Positions 62,468 through 64,000 of a DNA stretch of 64,000 nt are shown in pieces. The notes beneath the pieces were generated by a model. That model did no database searches. It saw only the letters and a list, made by a program, of their open reading frames with translations, and had not been told where the DNA came from. The translations under genes were made by a program, and so were the position numbers. How positions within the stretch are numbered: the stretch's first letter is position 1; the number at the start of each line of letters is the position of its first letter. Source of the DNA: Planctomycetaceae bacterium (GTDB lineage: Bacteria > Planctomycetota > Planctomycetia > Planctomycetales > Planctomycetaceae); the NCBI GenBank assembly GCA_041398825.1, contig JAWKTX010000005.1:248001-312000 (forward strand). Direction: 5' to 3'.

Positions 62468-62929
62468 TGTGTTTCTCCATCTGTCTGAGCATAAGAGGTG
62501 AATTCACACCTTTGCGGTGTGACTGCCAGACTTCGAATGCAGCAACTGTGCCAAAGTCGTTTCGCCGCAGAAACCACGGCGTTCTGGGGATGAGGAATGG
62601 GAACGATCGGGGTGTGAACGACCGCGCTGGTCCTCCATCGTTCGAAAACCTGGTATGCCCGACAGTTCGGCAAAAGCGTTCGGTTACAACGCAAATTCAG
62701 AGATTTGTCGTCCCGGTCCTGGAGTTGAAAGATCCACCCCGGGGCTTTGGCACGCCGATTGTATTACGACGACCAAAGCACGATGACTCAGGCATGCCCG
62801 TGACCCTGCGGCGGATTCAGCAGTCCCTGAAGAAAGGAACCTGATGCATCAGGCAGGGATCGTGAATGGCGGTCGGAACCTGCTTCATTCACGTTTCGGG
62901 TTGCTGTCCGATTGGTCTTCAACGGCTCG
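62468..62929. other. Gap upstream of the CsbD operon
   Basis: Lies between the operon's start and the 3' end of mtdB and should contain the operon promoter. A CACACC/GGTGTG hairpin is visible at about 62505-62525. A 125-codon plus-strand frame (62467-62844) has no recognisable motif. No clear -35/-10 pair. Confidence 0.4.
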
Positions 62930-63799
62930 TCATGTCAGGCCAGCAACCTGCAACGCAAGTGTGTAGATGGAATAGGTATCCAGAACCTGATCATTTGACT
63001 CAAACAGTTGTCGGACCGCTCTTTTATGGACTTTCATTTTCAGGCCGCCGACACCGAGAGCTCCGTAGCAAATAACGCCCGAGTGATCCGTGGCCTTGTC
63101 TGTGACGCCGACGTCAGCGATTCCAACTGGAGGGACGGCATTCAGATCAATAGCGACCTGCAGGACAGACAGCCGCTGCAGAGCACCTTCCGGCAGGAAG
63201 CACGTCCCGGCTGCTCCGGCTGCTACAAGAAGGTTCTTGTTCTGAGACACCTGTTCGAATTCATCGTGCGAAACTGCGACCGCTGGTGTCAGACGAGCAT
63301 TTGGTAAGCGCTGAAGGATTGCGTTGCAGGCTGCCTGAGCTCGATCCATTGTGCGGGAGACGATTGTTACGTGAGCTTTCTCCATGGCGAGGAGTTCTGC
63401 AACTCTCAGCCCGACCGGCCCGGTTGCTCCAAGAACAACTGCTGAAGCATCAGCAAGTGGAATGTGCTTCTTCGCCGAAGCGATTGCCGCTGCCGCTGTC
63501 GTGTTGCAGCCATTCGAATCCATCATCACCGAGACTCGCATCGGTCCGAAGAAGATCGACTGCACTTTTTTCATCAACCGTTCGGCATCGGCAACCTGAC
63601 TACCACCGACAAAGATCGCCGTATTCTTCAGGTCTGCAGGTCCCCGGGTGAACATGGTGCCATGGATGAGGCCTGTCACGTTCTCGCACGTCACGCTACC
63701 GTAGCTGAAGAGCTGTTCGACATCCGAGTCAACAGCGACAACCCGGTCAAAGACGGCTGGATGATGGTCGGTATCGAGCTGAACGAGAATCTTGTTCAT
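62930..63799 (-). CDS. mtdB: Methylene-H4MPT dehydrogenase MtdB
   Basis: 289 residues. KILVQLDTDHHPAVFDRVVA, the substrate region NVTGLIHGTMFTRGP, SVMMDSNGCNTTAAAAIASA, the Rossmann motif AVVLGATGPVGLRVAELLA, and VAAGAAGTCFLPEGAL match bacterial MtdB. The enzyme oxidises methylene-H4MPT with NAD(P)+ in formaldehyde oxidation. Its pathway partners fhcB and fhcD are at 10-14 kb in the same window. Confidence 0.95.
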   Translation of the reverse strand: MNKILVQLDTDHHPAVFDRVVAVDSDVEQLFSYGSVTCENVTGLIHGTMFTRGPADLKNTAIFVGGSQVADAERLMKKVQSIFFGPMRVSVMMDSNGCNTTAAAAIASAKKHIPLADASAVVLGATGPVGLRVAELLAMEKAHVTIVSRTMDRAQAACNAILQRLPNARLTPAVAVSHDEFEQVSQNKNLLVAAGAAGTCFLPEGALQRLSVLQVAIDLNAVPPVGIADVGVTDKATDHSGVICYGALGVGGLKMKVHKRAVRQLFESNDQVLDTYSIYTLALQVAGLT

Positions 63800-63885
63800 G
63801 ATTGAGCCTATGGATTCCTTTTCGTGATGAGATACGCTTTGATCCGGCAGTTTACCGTTCTGATTCGTTCCTCACACCCATCTGC

Positions 63886-64000
63886 GTGATTGAACCTGCT
63901 GTGCCGGATACTGCCGCAATTCTGGGATTCGCTCTGGCCAGCTTTTGCATTTCGGTTTCGCCAGGCCCAAGTTGGCTGTACGTGATTTCGACGACTGTTT
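63886..64000 (+). CDS. LysE-family exporter, 5' end only
   Basis: Begins with a GTG at 63886 and runs off the window. ILGFALASFCISVSPGPSWL YVISTTV is the first membrane helix and PGP motif of LysE/RhtB translocators. Only about 38 codons are present, so the start and family are provisional. It is divergent from mtdB. Confidence 0.6.
   Translation, partial: MIEPAVPDTAAILGFALASFCISVSPGPSWLYVISTTV

Overview
This window looks like chromosomal DNA from a planctomycete, probably Planctomycetaceae; the genus is not certain. The support is a DUF1501 'hanging sulfatase' protein, a secreted formylglycine-type sulfatase, tetrahydromethanopterin (H4MPT) C1-transfer genes in a bacterium, a CxxCH/FG-GAP lipoprotein, an isochorismatase-ThuA fusion, and a secreted Pro/Gln/Met-rich protein. 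No rRNA, tRNA or CRISPR array was recognised.

Left flank (0.2-18.7 kb). Housekeeping and energy genes: DUF1501 protein, S4 RNA-binding protein, mutY, a Gfo/Idh oxidoreductase, an RluA-type pseudouridine synthase, and a tetraheme cytochrome / ferredoxin / NrfD electron-transfer module. Next comes mazG with a formylmethanofuran dehydrogenase locus (fhcD, an fwdD-like gene, fhcB). fhcB is interrupted by one in-frame TGA exactly where archaeal FwdB/FmdB proteins carry the metal-binding Cys or selenocysteine. A hairpin with bacterial-SECIS geometry follows the TGA, so I annotate one selenoprotein rather than two ORFs. A TolC-type outer-membrane lipoprotein, a membrane-anchored pseudokinase and a low-complexity secreted protein follow.

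Centre (19.6-30.3 kb). An array of small plus-strand genes, most of them followed by an attC-like recombination site of about 90 bp (5' ATAAC ... GTTAT 3' with internal complementarity). I see no integron integrase in the window, so this fits a CALIN: a cluster of attC sites lacking the integrase. Recognisable cassettes include a HEPN-type protein with an Rx4H motif, a YbiA/NADAR protein, a SUKH/SMI1 immunity-like protein, a frameshifted cyclic-phosphate-processing receiver-like gene, an LRR-like secreted protein, an Rnl2-like RNA ligase and, at the right edge, a KptA/Tpt1 RNA 2'-phosphotransferase. The rest are small membrane or unknown proteins, and several are visibly decaying. RNA cleavage, RNA end repair and NAD/ADP-ribose chemistry recur here.

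Right flank (31-64 kb). Two small unknown genes, a sulfatase, an asparagine-synthase-type amidotransferase with a glycosyltransferase, purQ, an esterase, a PepSY-TM protein, a plus-strand run (isochorismatase/ThuA, CxxCH/FG-GAP lipoprotein, PlsC, MFS), a prolyl-oligopeptidase-like hydrolase, an SprT-like protease, an amidohydrolase, a YjdM-like protein, an M24 peptidase, trxB, a dienelactone hydrolase, a large PDZ protein, an AI-2E-type permease, a CsbD/DUF883/YqjE-type stress operon and mtdB. The left end of a LysE-family exporter is cut by the window edge. mtdB and the fhc genes belong to one pathway, formaldehyde/formyl oxidation through H4MPT and methanofuran, but lie about 50 kb apart.

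Two kinds of repeat are scattered outside the array: a palindromic element of about 95 bp (three full and two partial copies), and many tandem duplications of 11-18 bp, mostly between genes.
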